From Aphanothece cf. minutissima CCALA 015 (GTDB lineage Bacteria; Cyanobacteriota; Cyanobacteriia; PCC-6307; Cyanobiaceae): a DNA stretch of 64,000 nt. Position numbers and translations under genes: made by a program. This document shows positions 16,094 to 24,717 of this stretch, one piece after another. The notes beneath the pieces are model-generated. The model saw only the letters and a program-made list of their open reading frames with translations. It was not told the origin of the DNA and ran no database searches. The stretch's first letter is position 1, and the number at the start of each line of letters is the position of its first letter. The stretch covers positions 186,001 through 250,000 of the forward strand of contig PVWP01000002.1 of the NCBI GenBank assembly GCA_003003925.1. Reading direction: 5' to 3'.

Positions 16094-17620
16094 ATGGGAC
16101 GCCAACAGGGCTGGTTCGCCCTCATCCTGGCCCTCACCATCGCCTCCGGGGCCCTGCTGGCCAACTACGGCCTGCAGCTCGGTCTCGATCTCCGCGGCGG
16201 CAGCCAGCTCACCCTCCAGGTGATGCCGGCCGGCGCCATCACCCGGGTGGATGCCGAGCAGCTGGAGGCCGTCAAGGACGTGCTGGAGCGCCGCATCAAC
16301 GGCCTGGGCGTGGCCGAATCCACTCTCCAGGCCGTGGGCAGCGACCAGCTGGTGCTGCAGCTGCCGGGCGAACAGGATCCCAGCCAGGCGGCCCGGGTGC
16401 TGGGCAGCACGGCCCTGCTGGAGTTCCGGGCCCAGAAGCCCGGCACCGAGCAGGAGATGCAAGGCCTGCTGGGCCTCAAGCGCCAGGCCGAGTCGGTGCT
16501 GCGCTCCAAGCGGCCCCCCTCCGCCCTCGACGACCCCGCGGCAACGCCGCCGCCGGCGCCGGTCTCCCTGTCGGCGGAGGACCTGGCCAAGGCGCTCACC
16601 TCCCTCGGGATTCAGGTTCCCCCCGGCACCAGCGAGGTCGACCAGCTGGAGCTGCTGCTGCGGGAAACCAATCGCCGCATCCTCTCCCTCTACGGCCCTC
16701 CCCTGATCACCGGCAAGGACCTCACCAGCGCCGGCCGCCAGCAGCAGGCCACCGGCACCGGCTGGGAGGTGACCCTGGGTTTCAACCGGGAAGGGGGTGA
16801 GAAGTTCGCCGCCCTCACCCAGTCGATCGCCGGCACCAACCGGGTGCTCGGCATCGTCCTCGATGGCCGCTCGATCAGCGAGGCCAGCGTCGGCGAGCAG
16901 TTCAAGGTGGCCGGCATCACCGGTGGATCCGCCTCGATCACCGGCAACTTCAGCGCCGAGGAGGCCCGCGACCTGGAGGTCCAGCTGCGGGGGGGCTCCC
17001 TGCCCCTGCCGGTGAAGATCGTCGAGGTGCGCACCGTCGGCCCGTCCCTGGGCGCCGAGAACATCCGCTCCAGCCTCGTGGCCGGCCTCTCGGGCCTGGC
17101 CCTGGTGGCGGTGTTCATGGCCGTGGTCTACCGCCTGCCCGGGATGGTGGCGGTGCTGGCCCTGAGCCTCTACGCCCTGTTCAACCTGGCCATCTACGCC
17201 CTGATTCCCGTCACCCTCACCCTGCCGGGGATCGCCGGCTTCATCCTGTCCATGGGGATGGCGGTGGATGCCAACGTGCTGATCTTCGAGCGCATCAAGG
17301 AGGAACTGCGGGCCGGCAACACCCTGATCCGCTCCATCGACACGGGCTTCTCCCTGGCCCTGTCCTCGATCATCGACGGCCACGTCACCGGCCTGATCAG
17401 CTGCGCCGCCCTGTTCTTCCTCGGCACCGGCCTGGTGAAGGGCTTCGCCGTCACCCTGGCGATCGGCCTGCTGCTCAGCCTGTTCACCGCCCTCACCTGC
17501 ACCCGCACCCTGCTGCGGCTGCTGATGAGCTACCCGGCCCTGCGGCGCCCCACCTACTTCCTCCCCGCCCGCCAGCTGCCGCCCGTCCGGGCCGGCGCGG
17601 CCCCGGCGGGCGTGGCCTGA
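16094..17620 (+). CDS. secD: Protein translocase subunit SecD
   Basis: A 508-aa RND-type membrane protein that uses the proton-motive force to pull secreted proteins through SecYEG, together with SecF. The N-terminal helix is followed by GLDLRGGSQLTL, the SecD D1 motif. A large periplasmic domain spans about residues 40-310 and contains an Ala/Pro-rich insert near 150. Six helices form the C-terminal half, with AVDANVLIFERIKEEL, the second signature holding the essential Asp. The gene is followed with no gap by secF, and the pair is clearly one operon. Confidence 0.96.
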   Translation: MGRQQGWFALILALTIASGALLANYGLQLGLDLRGGSQLTLQVMPAGAITRVDAEQLEAVKDVLERRINGLGVAESTLQAVGSDQLVLQLPGEQDPSQAARVLGSTALLEFRAQKPGTEQEMQGLLGLKRQAESVLRSKRPPSALDDPAATPPPAPVSLSAEDLAKALTSLGIQVPPGTSEVDQLELLLRETNRRILSLYGPPLITGKDLTSAGRQQQATGTGWEVTLGFNREGGEKFAALTQSIAGTNRVLGIVLDGRSISEASVGEQFKVAGITGGSASITGNFSAEEARDLEVQLRGGSLPLPVKIVEVRTVGPSLGAENIRSSLVAGLSGLALVAVFMAVVYRLPGMVAVLALSLYALFNLAIYALIPVTLTLPGIAGFILSMGMAVDANVLIFERIKEELRAGNTLIRSIDTGFSLALSSIIDGHVTGLISCAALFFLGTGLVKGFAVTLAIGLLLSLFTALTCTRTLLRLLMSYPALRRPTYFLPARQLPPVRAGAAPAGVA

Positions 17621-18583
17621 ATGTCTCCCATGACCTCCGTCCCCTCCCCCCGCTTCCGCATCAACCGCCACCGGCGGCTGGCCTGGCTGGGCTCGGGGCT
17701 GGCCTGCGGCCTGAGCCTGCTGGGGCTGGCCCTCTGCTGGCTGAACCCGGCCATCGGGGCCCCCCTGCGACCCGGCCTCGACTTCACCGGCGGCACCCAG
17801 GTGCAGGTGGAGCGGGACTGCTCCCCCTGCAAGGCCGTGACCCCCGCCGAGGTGCGCCAGGGCCTCAGCCGCCTCACCCTGCCGGCCCCGGAAGGGGAGC
17901 GTCCCCCCAGCCTGGGCAGCGCCTCGGTGCAGGTGCTGGATGGCGGCCGGTCCCTGCTGCTGCGCCTGCCGGCCCTCGACGCCGACCAGAGCACGGCCCT
18001 GGTCGGCGACCTGGCCGCCCGGTTCGGGCCGCTGCGCTCCAGCGGCACCTCGGTCAACACGATCGGTCCCACCCTGGGCTCGCGGCTGCTGCGCGGCAGC
18101 CTCATCTCCCTGCTGGTGAGCTTCGTGGCGATCTCCGCCTACATCACCTTCAGCTACAGCGGCATCTTCGCCGGGCTGGCCCTGCTGTGCCTGGCCCACG
18201 ACGTGCTGATCACCTGCGGACTGTTCGCCTGGCTGGGCCTGCTCCAGGGCATCGAGGTCGATTCCCTGTTCGCGGTCTCCCTGATCACGATCGCCGGCTA
18301 TTCGGTCAATGACACGGTGGTGGTGTACGACCGGATCCGTGAGCAGCGCCGCACCCTCGGGGAGCTTCCCCTGGTGGACCAGGTGGATGTGGCCGTGGAT
18401 GCCACCCTCACCCGCTCGCTCTACACCTCCTTCACCACCCTGCTGCCGCTGGTGGCCCTGATCTTCTTCGGCGGCAGCACCCTGTTCTGGTTCGCCGTGG
18501 CGCTCACGGTGGGCATCGCCGTCGGCAGCTGGTCGAGCATCGGCCTGGCCCCCACCCTGTTGCCGGTGTTCTCGAAGCGATGA
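17621..18583 (+). CDS. secF: Protein translocase subunit SecF
   Basis: A 320-aa partner of SecD. It shows the SecF signature GLDFTGGTQVQVE after the first helix and YSVNDTVVVYDRIRE in the fourth-helix region. It has six transmembrane segments and a periplasmic domain holding two nearby cysteines (CSPC), which is unusual but may be neutral. The ATG directly abuts the secD stop. Its own stop overlaps the small downstream gene as ATGA. Confidence 0.95.
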   Translation: MSPMTSVPSPRFRINRHRRLAWLGSGLACGLSLLGLALCWLNPAIGAPLRPGLDFTGGTQVQVERDCSPCKAVTPAEVRQGLSRLTLPAPEGERPPSLGSASVQVLDGGRSLLLRLPALDADQSTALVGDLAARFGPLRSSGTSVNTIGPTLGSRLLRGSLISLLVSFVAISAYITFSYSGIFAGLALLCLAHDVLITCGLFAWLGLLQGIEVDSLFAVSLITIAGYSVNDTVVVYDRIREQRRTLGELPLVDQVDVAVDATLTRSLYTSFTTLLPLVALIFFGGSTLFWFAVALTVGIAVGSWSSIGLAPTLLPVFSKR

Positions 18584-18804
18584 GGGGCCCCGAGCGCATC
18601 GAGGCGACCCGGCGTGGCTGGCCCCTGCTGCCCGTGGTGCTGCTGGTGCTGGCCCTGATCGACCTGCGGGTGGAGCTGATCCTGCTCTGGGACCACCTCA
18701 CCCTCACTTCCCTCACCGCCGCCGTCCGCTCCCACCTGCTGGCCGTCACGGTGCTGGTGGCCCAGCCCTCCCTCTGGCACCACTACCGCCGCGCCCGCGG
18801 CTGA
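18580..18804 (+). CDS. Small two-helix membrane protein, conserved hypothetical
   Basis: A 74-aa protein with two hydrophobic segments (about 14-38 and 48-64), a basic start (RIEATRRGW) and a basic end (HHYRRARG). It overlaps secF by four bases and is presumably translated with it. It resembles short proteins seen downstream of secF in picocyanobacteria, but I cannot name a family. A link with the Sec machinery is only suggested by position. Confidence 0.65.
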   Translation: MRGPERIEATRRGWPLLPVVLLVLALIDLRVELILLWDHLTLTSLTAAVRSHLLAVTVLVAQPSLWHHYRRARG

Positions 18805-18835
18805 AGCGATCAGGCCCCAGGGCTGATCCGGGCGA

Positions 18836-19843
18836 TCAGGCCCGGTCCCAGCGGTCCATCACATCCCGGACCAGCACCTCTTCGCAGACCACCTGCAGGA
18901 CCACCACCAGGGGCAGGGCCAGCAGCAGGCCGGGCAACCCCAGCAGGGCCCCCAGGCTCAGCTGGGCCATCAGCGCCACCGTGGGCAGCAGGTTGACGGT
19001 GCGGCTCAGGAGCAGCGGGGTGAGCAGGAAGGCCTCGCCGTTCTGGAGCAGCAGCCGCAGCACCAGCACCTGGACCACCTTGGCCGGCGAGATCAGCAGG
19101 GCCACGGCCAGGGGCAGCAGGGTGGCGGCCGTGGGCCCGATGGTGGGCACGAAGGTGAGCAGGCCGCAGACCAGGCCGCTCAGCAGGGCCAGGGGCACCT
19201 GCAGCAGGGCCAGGCCGGCCCAGGTGGTGACGAACACCACCGTGCCTGAGATGGTCATACCGGCCAGCCAGCCCCCGAGGGCCTCACGGCATTCCCCCAG
19301 CAGTTCCTGCATGCGCGGCCGGTAGAACCGGGGTGTGGCGGCGACCAGCAGGCGCTGGTGGCTGGCGGGATCGAGGGCCATCAGGATCGCCAGCAGCAGC
19401 ATCAGCAGCAGCTGGATCGTGCTGTTGGCGGCGCCGCCGGCCACACCGAGCAGCTGGCCGCCCAGGGGCTGCAGCCGGTCCCAGAGGGTTCCTTCGGCCA
19501 GCTGCCGCTCCAGGTCCCGCAGCAGGGGGGTGCTGGGCACCACCTTGCCGAGCCGCTGGATCAGTTCGGGCACCAGCTGGCTGAACTGGCGGACCTGGTC
19601 GATCAGTTCCGGCAGCAGCAGATTGGCGAGCAGCCAGCCGATCGTCAGCAGGACCAGCAGCACCAGCGACAGGGAGGCCCCCCGGTTCAGGGGGGTGAGC
19701 CGGCGCAGCAGGCTGGTGGGCACATCGAGGGCCACCGCCAGTACCACGGCTCCGAAGAGGATCAGCAGCACCCAGCGCAGTTCCCACAGCAGCAGCAGCA
19801 GCGCCACCAGGGCCAGGGCCCCGAGCAGGGTGCGTGCCTTCAT
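18836..19843 (-). CDS. AI-2E family permease (paralogue B)
   Basis: A 335-aa membrane protein of the AI-2E transporter family (PerM/YdiK-like). A first pair of helices is followed by a long amphipathic segment (LLPELIDQVRQFSQLVPELIQRL), a block of helices, and the family signature near VPTIGPTAATLLPLAVALL with GEAFLLTPLLLSRTVNL. Family members include autoinducer-2 exporters and Na+/H+ antiporters; the substrate here is not known. Its ATG overlaps the stop of the preceding paralogue by four bases, so this is a tandem duplicate. Confidence 0.9.
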   Translation of the reverse strand: MKARTLLGALALVALLLLLWELRWVLLILFGAVVLAVALDVPTSLLRRLTPLNRGASLSLVLLVLLTIGWLLANLLLPELIDQVRQFSQLVPELIQRLGKVVPSTPLLRDLERQLAEGTLWDRLQPLGGQLLGVAGGAANSTIQLLLMLLLAILMALDPASHQRLLVAATPRFYRPRMQELLGECREALGGWLAGMTISGTVVFVTTWAGLALLQVPLALLSGLVCGLLTFVPTIGPTAATLLPLAVALLISPAKVVQVLVLRLLLQNGEAFLLTPLLLSRTVNLLPTVALMAQLSLGALLGLPGLLLALPLVVVLQVVCEEVLVRDVMDRWDRA

Positions 19844-20913
19844 GTCCGCCGCCGTTCCCGCTTCCAGGGATCGAGGATGTCATGGATCAGCACATCCCGC
19901 AGCAGCACCTGGAGGCAGACCGCCAGCGGCAGGGCCAGCAGCAGGCCGAGGGGACCGAACAGCAGGGTGAACAGCAGCTGGGCGGTGAGGGTGAGCCCGG
20001 GCAGCAGCTGCAGCTGGTGGTGCATCACCGAGGGGGTGATGACGTAGCTCTCGAGGTTCTGGATCAGGACGTACACCAGCAGCACGGCCACGGCCTTCCA
20101 GGGGGCATCCAGCAGGGCCACCGACATCGGGAAGATGGTGCTGAGCGTGGGCCCCACATTGGGGATGATGTTCAGCAGGCCGGCCAGCAGGGCGTTGGCC
20201 GCCACCAGCTTCACGCCCAGCAGGGACAGGCCGATCGCCGCCAGCAGGCCCACGCAGAGGGAGCTGATCAGCACCCCCACCATCCAGCTGCTCAGGGCGG
20301 TGCCGCAGGCCACCAGCACCTGGCGCAGGCGCCTCCGGTAGAAGGAGGGGGCCAGCAGCAGCATCGCTTCCCGGTAGGCGGTGGGCTGGGCGGCCACCAT
20401 CAGGGAAACGGCCACCACGAACAGGGTCTGGAGCAGACCGGCGCCGAGGTTGCCGGCCACCCCCACCAGGCCGATGGCACCGCCGCCGAGCCGGCCCAGC
20501 AGATCGGGAGGCAGGGAGGTGGGAACCGACAGGGTCGATTTGATCCAGTCCAGGCTGCCGTCCCGGCGGCCATAGAGCATCTGGGAGGCGCCCTCGAGGG
20601 CCTGGCGCAGCAGCTTCAGCAGCTCGTCCCAGGCCCGAGGCACCTGCAGCACCAGCTGCCGGAACTCGCTGATGAAGGGTGGGATCACCACCGTGGCGAC
20701 GATCAGCACCACCAGGCTCACCAGCACCAGGGCCAGCAGCAGGGCGAGGGGCCGGGCGACGCCGATCCGCTCCCGGATGGCGCCCACCAGGGTGCAGAGG
20801 GCCATGGCGAGCACCACGGCGGCGAACAGCAGGATCAGGGCGTCACGCAGGCTCCACAGCAGCACCAGCGCCGCCAGCAGGGCGATCAGGCCCAGCCACT
20901 GGCCGAATTTCAA
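19840..20913 (-). CDS. AI-2E family permease (paralogue A)
   Basis: A 357-aa AI-2E family membrane protein, clearly paralogous to the next gene. The shared layout is [46 protein letters not shown] and [22 protein letters not shown]. The last block is the conserved C-terminal signature with Glu-Ser-Tyr. Transport direction and substrate are unknown. It lies between psb28 (4-bp overlap) and its duplicate (4-bp overlap), so all three genes probably share one mRNA. Confidence 0.9.
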   Translation of the reverse strand: MKFGQWLGLIALLAALVLLWSLRDALILLFAAVVLAMALCTLVGAIRERIGVARPLALLLALVLVSLVVLIVATVVIPPFISEFRQLVLQVPRAWDELLKLLRQALEGASQMLYGRRDGSLDWIKSTLSVPTSLPPDLLGRLGGGAIGLVGVAGNLGAGLLQTLFVVAVSLMVAAQPTAYREAMLLLAPSFYRRRLRQVLVACGTALSSWMVGVLISSLCVGLLAAIGLSLLGVKLVAANALLAGLLNIIPNVGPTLSTIFPMSVALLDAPWKAVAVLLVYVLIQNLESYVITPSVMHHQLQLLPGLTLTAQLLFTLLFGPLGLLLALPLAVCLQVLLRDVLIHDILDPWKRERRRT

Positions 20914-21284
20914 ACCTCCTCCTGAGCCTCCTCGGCCGGCTCGTCGCCCTGGCCGGCGAAGCCCAGGCCATGGCCGTCGGCGTAACGCTGGGCGAAGCGC
21001 ATGAAGCGCTCGAAGTCGGCGGTGCTCTTCCAGGTGTAGGTGGCTTCCAGGGCGCTGGCCTTGCCATTGACGAAGCGGGCCTTCACCTCCCGGGTCACCA
21101 TCTCGCCCTCCTCATCCAGCATGAACATGCCGGTGATGTCCCCCACCGACTGGGGCGCCAGGGCTTCGGGCTCCTCGAACACGAAGGTGGCCTGACCGGT
21201 GCGGCCATCCCGTGAGCGGGTCAGGCGGATGTCGGGCACGACCGTCTCGTCCACCCCGCGGAAGAACTGAATGGCGGCGGCCAT
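20910..21284 (-). CDS. psb28: Photosystem II assembly protein Psb28
   Basis: A 124-aa soluble protein that binds the cytoplasmic face of assembling photosystem II near CP47. The sequence [20 protein letters not shown] at the N-terminus and [45 protein letters not shown] are the conserved Psb28 blocks. The C-terminal acidic tail (about 15 residues, Glu/Ala rich) is a little longer than in many homologues. It is the first gene of a unit with the two AI-2E permeases. The stop TGA is embedded in the ATGA start of the next gene. Confidence 0.95.
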   Translation of the reverse strand: MAAAIQFFRGVDETVVPDIRLTRSRDGRTGQATFVFEEPEALAPQSVGDITGMFMLDEEGEMVTREVKARFVNGKASALEATYTWKSTADFERFMRFAQRYADGHGLGFAGQGDEPAEEAQEEV

Positions 21285-21417
21285 GGCACTCGCTCAAAAG
21301 GTGACTTTAGGCAGAGCCCGTCCCCGCTCCCATGGCGGCGCAGACCCCAGGCCAGGGCCCATCGCTCCTGACATAGTGGGACCCACCCTGCTGCCTCTCC
21401 GGCCGGTCGTCTCCCCC

Positions 21418-22164
21418 ATGCTCTCCGGTCCTCCGGTTTCCAGCACCGTCGATGCCGATCAGCTGCTGGAGCGCTTCCTTTCGGGCTCGGCCCGTCAGCG
21501 CCGCAGCCTGCTGTCCAGCCTCGGTCAGGCCGGCGACGCCCTGCTGGATCGGATCCCGGACCGGCTGGACCGCCTTGACGCCACCGGAGACGACTGGGCC
21601 GCCGGCCACCTGATCCAGCTGCTGCTGGCCTCCGGTGACACCGTTCGCCAGGAGTCCCTGCTGGCCCGCCATCCGCAGGGCTGGCTCGCCGTCACCAGCG
21701 TCGCCGGGCTCGACTACGGGCCGCTGCAGCACCACCTGATGCGGCAGGCGTTCGAGGAGGCCGACCGGCTCACCAGTGACCACCTGCGGCAGCTGGCCGG
21801 CGAGGGGGCCGTGCGCCGCGGCTACGTCTATTACAGCGAGGTGGCGACCATGCCCGCCATCGATCTCACCAGCCTCGACCGCCTCTGGACCTGCTACTCC
21901 CAGGGGCGCTTCGGATTCTCCACCCAGGCCCGGCTGCTGCAGGCCTGCCAGGGGCAGTGGGAACGCCTCTGGCCCCGCCTGGGCTGGAAGACCGACGGCA
22001 CCTGGACCCGCTACCCGGGGTCCTTCCAGTGGACGATCGACGCCCCCGAGGGCCACATGCCCCTGATCAACCAGCTGCGGGGGGTGCGCCTCATGGACGC
22101 CCTTCTGCAACATCCCGCCATCCAGGCGCGCCTGGAGGAGGCAGCGGCGGGGCGCCCGCGTTAG
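21418..22164 (+). CDS. gun4: GUN4, activator of Mg-chelatase
   Basis: A 248-aa protein that binds protoporphyrin IX and Mg-protoporphyrin and stimulates Mg-chelatase at the entry to chlorophyll synthesis. Residues 1-95 form the helical bundle found in cyanobacterial Gun4. The GUN4 core follows: ALDL-like (AIDLTSLDRLW), GRFGFSTQARL, LWPRLGWK, WTRYPGSFQWTIDAPEGHMP and LINQLRGVRLMDALL. The alignment to Synechocystis Gun4 that I recall runs through the whole protein. It starts at ATG 21418, divergent from psb28. The next gene begins 32 bases downstream. Confidence 0.93.
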   Translation: MLSGPPVSSTVDADQLLERFLSGSARQRRSLLSSLGQAGDALLDRIPDRLDRLDATGDDWAAGHLIQLLLASGDTVRQESLLARHPQGWLAVTSVAGLDYGPLQHHLMRQAFEEADRLTSDHLRQLAGEGAVRRGYVYYSEVATMPAIDLTSLDRLWTCYSQGRFGFSTQARLLQACQGQWERLWPRLGWKTDGTWTRYPGSFQWTIDAPEGHMPLINQLRGVRLMDALLQHPAIQARLEEAAAGRPR

Positions 22165-22196
22165 GTTCCAGTCAGGCGAATGGGACCACCTGCTTC

Positions 22197-22622
22197 ATGC
22201 AGCTCCGCTGGGCCGACTACATCACCCCCTCCACCCTGCAGCTGGGCCCGCTGGTGGAGCTGCTCCTTGAACCCATCGGCTGCGCCCTGCGCCAGGCGGA
22301 GCTGCAGCTCGGTCTCCAGGAGGCCCTGGTCAACGCGGTGCGCCACGGCAACGGCTGCGATCCGGGCAAGTGCCTGAGGATCCGTCGGATCGTCACACCG
22401 CGCTGGGTGGTGTGGCAGGTGCAGGACGAGGGGCCCGGCCTGCCCGTCCATGCCCGCCAGGCCTGTCTGCCCTGCCAGGAGGATGCCCCCTCCGGCCGGG
22501 GCCTGTTCCTCATTCACCACTGCTTCGACGACGTGCGCTGGAGCGGTCGCGGCAACCGGCTGCAGCTTGCGGCCCGGCGGGCCGCGGTCAGCGCCCGTGG
22601 GCAGGACAGCCCGGATCGCTGA
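22197..22622 (+). CDS. RsbW-like ATP-binding protein (anti-sigma regulatory kinase family)
   Basis: A 141-aa GHKL ATPase. The N box is EALVNAVRHGN (residues 42-52), the G1 box is DEGPGL and the G2 box is GRGLFLIHH. This minimal HATPase-only architecture is that of RsbW/SpoIIAB anti-sigma factors, which bind sigma factors or phosphorylate anti-anti-sigma partners. No STAS partner gene is adjacent, so its target is unknown. Three cysteines in the central loop (ARQACLPCQE) are unusual and might bind metal or respond to redox; that is speculation. The 3' end overlaps the convergent gene by 35 bp. Confidence 0.83.
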   Translation: MQLRWADYITPSTLQLGPLVELLLEPIGCALRQAELQLGLQEALVNAVRHGNGCDPGKCLRIRRIVTPRWVVWQVQDEGPGLPVHARQACLPCQEDAPSGRGLFLIHHCFDDVRWSGRGNRLQLAARRAAVSARGQDSPDR

Positions 22623-22950
22623 TCTCGGCCCGGAGCCAGGCCTGGGCGTTCTCCAGCAGGGCGATGGCGCGCAGGCGGCCATCGCTGGGCGCGGTGGCGC
22701 CGGGGTCATCGGCGGCGAGCAGCTGCACCAGCGCCGCCGCCAGCTGTTCGGCGGCCCGCCGGGGGCGCTGACGCTTCAGGGCGTGCCACTCCCGATCGCC
22801 GATGCTGAGCTGGCGGTGCAGGCGCTCGGCCAGGGGCAGGGCCTCGGCGGGCCAGGAGCGGCTCGCCGGGAGGGCGGCGCCCGCCATGGAGGGCGATCCG
22901 GCTGGAGCGGCGGGGGCTTCCACTGGACGATCGGACCGAAGTGGATCCAT
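22588..22950 (-). CDS. Conserved hypothetical protein
   Basis: A 120-aa protein whose central part (WPAEALPLAERLHRQLSIGD and REWHALKRQRPRRAAEQLAA) looks like an ordered all-helical domain. It is followed by LLAADDPGATAPSDGRLRAIALLENAQAWLRAE. The first 25 residues are Pro/Ala-rich and may not be conserved, so the true start could be later, for example at Met22. I recall similar short proteins in picocyanobacteria, without function. It overlaps the anti-sigma-type gene by 35 bp tail to tail. Confidence 0.7.
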   Translation of the reverse strand: MDPLRSDRPVEAPAAPAGSPSMAGAALPASRSWPAEALPLAERLHRQLSIGDREWHALKRQRPRRAAEQLAAALVQLLAADDPGATAPSDGRLRAIALLENAQAWLRAEISDPGCPAHGR

Positions 22951-22988
22951 CCTGTCGCTCCAGGCCTCGCCCTGTCGATCGCGCCGCC

Positions 22989-23258
22989 ATGAGACGTCCC
23001 CAGCGCCCCCGCCGCCCCCCGTCCCCGGGAGTGCTGCATCATCTGGCGGCAGTGCTGAGCCTGGCCGGTCGCTCCGGGGCTGTGGCCGCCAGCGGCGTCA
23101 GCCTGCGCCGCAGGCGCCAGAGGCTGGAGCTGGCCCAGCGGCTGCTGGACCCGCTTCCGGAGGCCTTGCTGCCCCGCGGGCGGCACGGTGATCGCTTCTG
23201 GACGGCCCTGCGCTGGGGCGGGCTCGGAATGCTGCTGGCCTGGCTGCTGCGGCCCTGA
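22989..23258 (+). CDS. Small basic hypothetical protein
   Basis: An 89-aa Arg-rich protein. The N-terminus (RRPQRPRRPP) is followed by a helical region LHHLAAVLSLAGRSGAVAA and a second block LRRRRQRLELAQRLLDPLPE. It ends with a short hydrophobic helix (WGGLGMLLAWLLRP) that could be a membrane anchor. The ATG at 22989 is divergent from the previous gene (38-bp gap). It ends one base from the convergent GS-like gene. The family is not recognised. Confidence 0.55.
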   Translation: MRRPQRPRRPPSPGVLHHLAAVLSLAGRSGAVAASGVSLRRRRQRLELAQRLLDPLPEALLPRGRHGDRFWTALRWGGLGMLLAWLLRP

Positions 23259-23259
23259 C

Positions 23260-24555
23260 TCAGGCGCTGGCCTCCGCGACGAACTCGAGCGGATGGGGGC
23301 GGTGCTCGAGGGCCTCCATGTCCGAACGTTTCAGGGCGATCCAGTCATCGAGCAGCTCCCGGCTGAAGACATCGCCGGCCAGCAGGTAGTCCTGGTCGGC
23401 GGCCAGGGCCGCCAGGGCGGCGCCCAGGTCGGCGGGAAGGCGCTGCCCATCGCCCGGATCCGGGGGCGCCATCGTCGGGGCGGGCTCCCGATCGGCGGGG
23501 GGGCCGGGATCGATCTGGTGGCGCACCCCGTCGAGGCCGGCCAGCAGCATGGCGCTGAAGGCCAGGTAGGGATTGGCCAGCCCGTCGGCCTGGCGCAGCA
23601 CCAGCCGCCGCCGGCCGGGGTCCCCGTCCGGCTCGGGAACCGCCACCGTGGTGGCCGGGTCGTTGCGGGCGTAGGCCAGGCGGGCCGGCGCCTGGGGGCC
23701 GCTCCCCAGCCGCCGGTAGCTGTTGGTGCCCGGGTTGGTGAAGGCGGCCAGGGAGGGACCATGGCGCAGCAGCCCCCCCAGGTACCAGCGGGCGGTCTGG
23801 GACAGGTCGCCGTAGGTGCCTTCCCCGGCGAACAGGGGATGGCCGGCCCTCCACAGGCTCTGGTGCACCGCCAGGCCGGCGCAGGCGGGCTCCAGGGTGG
23901 GCCTGGGCAGGAAGGTGGCGCTCCAGCCGTGACGGCGGGCCACGTTCCGCACCACGTAGCGGCTCACCATCAGGGCGTCGGCGGTCCGCAGCGGATCGCC
24001 GCTCGCCAGCGTCAGGCTCTGCAGGGGGCCGCCCGGCGGCTGGTGCGGCAGGCGGGCCCGGATCCCCAGGGCCGCCAGGGTGTGACCCAGCTCGTTGTGG
24101 AGCACCTGGGGGATGGCGCTGCCGCGGGCGACCCGGTAACCGCAGCCGAGATCGTCGGCCTGGGACGTGAGCTCCTGGAACAGGAAGTAGCCGGCTTCGG
24201 CGCCGAAGCGGGCGGCGTCGGCCAGTCCGCTGCCCGCCAGCAGGGCCTGGGCGTGGGCCGCCACGGTGCGCGGGCAATGGCGCAGACGCCCGGCGCTGTC
24301 GGGCGGCCCCTCGACGGCGGCGATCAGGCTCAGGCTCCGGGGGGAAAGAAAGGGGTCGATCCAGGCGCTGGCCGGGTCGGGGTGGAGCACCAGGCCGTCG
24401 AGGGCCAGGCCGTGGTGGAAGGCCCCCTCTCCAAAGCGATGGGCCTCCAGCCCGATCGACCGCCAGCGCCCCGCCAGGTCCGTCACCTTGAGGTCGATGC
24501 GCTCGATGCCGTCGTCCCCGAGGCGGCGCAGGACGTCCTGGGCGGAGGTGGCCAT
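23260..24555 (-). CDS. Glutamine synthetase-like protein lacking the catalytic residues (pseudoenzyme)
   Basis: A 431-aa protein clearly derived from type I glutamine synthetase. YVVRNVARRHGWSATFLP, HQSLWRAGHPLFAGE, FTNPGTNSYRRL and NPYLAFSAMLLAGLDG match GlnA block by block, and RPHPLEFV matches its C-terminus. The residues that bind the metals and substrates are gone, however. The Glu-Ala-Glu motif is EAG (Gly122). The region that should hold two metal glutamates reads LPHQPPGGPLQS. The histidine of GMHVHQS is Ala229, the arginine of NRSA is Asp299, and the glutamate of the KRLEFR motif is Val319. It is also shorter than GlnA (about 470 aa). It is unlikely to make glutamine; a regulatory or binding role is possible. 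It is divergent from apcF. Confidence 0.86.
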   Translation of the reverse strand: MATSAQDVLRRLGDDGIERIDLKVTDLAGRWRSIGLEAHRFGEGAFHHGLALDGLVLHPDPASAWIDPFLSPRSLSLIAAVEGPPDSAGRLRHCPRTVAAHAQALLAGSGLADAARFGAEAGYFLFQELTSQADDLGCGYRVARGSAIPQVLHNELGHTLAALGIRARLPHQPPGGPLQSLTLASGDPLRTADALMVSRYVVRNVARRHGWSATFLPRPTLEPACAGLAVHQSLWRAGHPLFAGEGTYGDLSQTARWYLGGLLRHGPSLAAFTNPGTNSYRRLGSGPQAPARLAYARNDPATTVAVPEPDGDPGRRRLVLRQADGLANPYLAFSAMLLAGLDGVRHQIDPGPPADREPAPTMAPPDPGDGQRLPADLGAALAALAADQDYLLAGDVFSRELLDDWIALKRSDMEALEHRPHPLEFVAEASA

Positions 24556-24681
24556 GGCGGGGGCGGGGGGGAAGGCTGCCGCCACGATGGTGCCCCCCCG
24601 ATCGGCCGGTGGCCGCGTAACCGTTTCTGTCAGATTCCCCAGAACCAGCCGCAGCACAGGAATCTGGCGGATTGCGAGTGC

Positions 24682-24687
24682 TACCTT
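24682..24687 (+). promoter_or_regulatory. Candidate extended -10 of apcF
   Basis: TGCTACCTT at 24679-24687 reads as an extended -10 (TG-n-TACCTT) located 31-36 bases before the apcF ATG. The 162-bp region 24556-24717 must also hold the divergent promoter of the GS-like gene. A -35 was not identified. Confidence 0.3.
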
Positions 24688-24717
24688 CCGCTTCAGGTGC
24701 GTCGATCCGTTTCGTCC

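Noticed and set aside
16034..18199. 721-codon minus-strand open frame over secD/secF
   Set aside because: It mirrors conserved Sec genes, is dominated by Gln/Gly/Ala/His repeats and has no family match.
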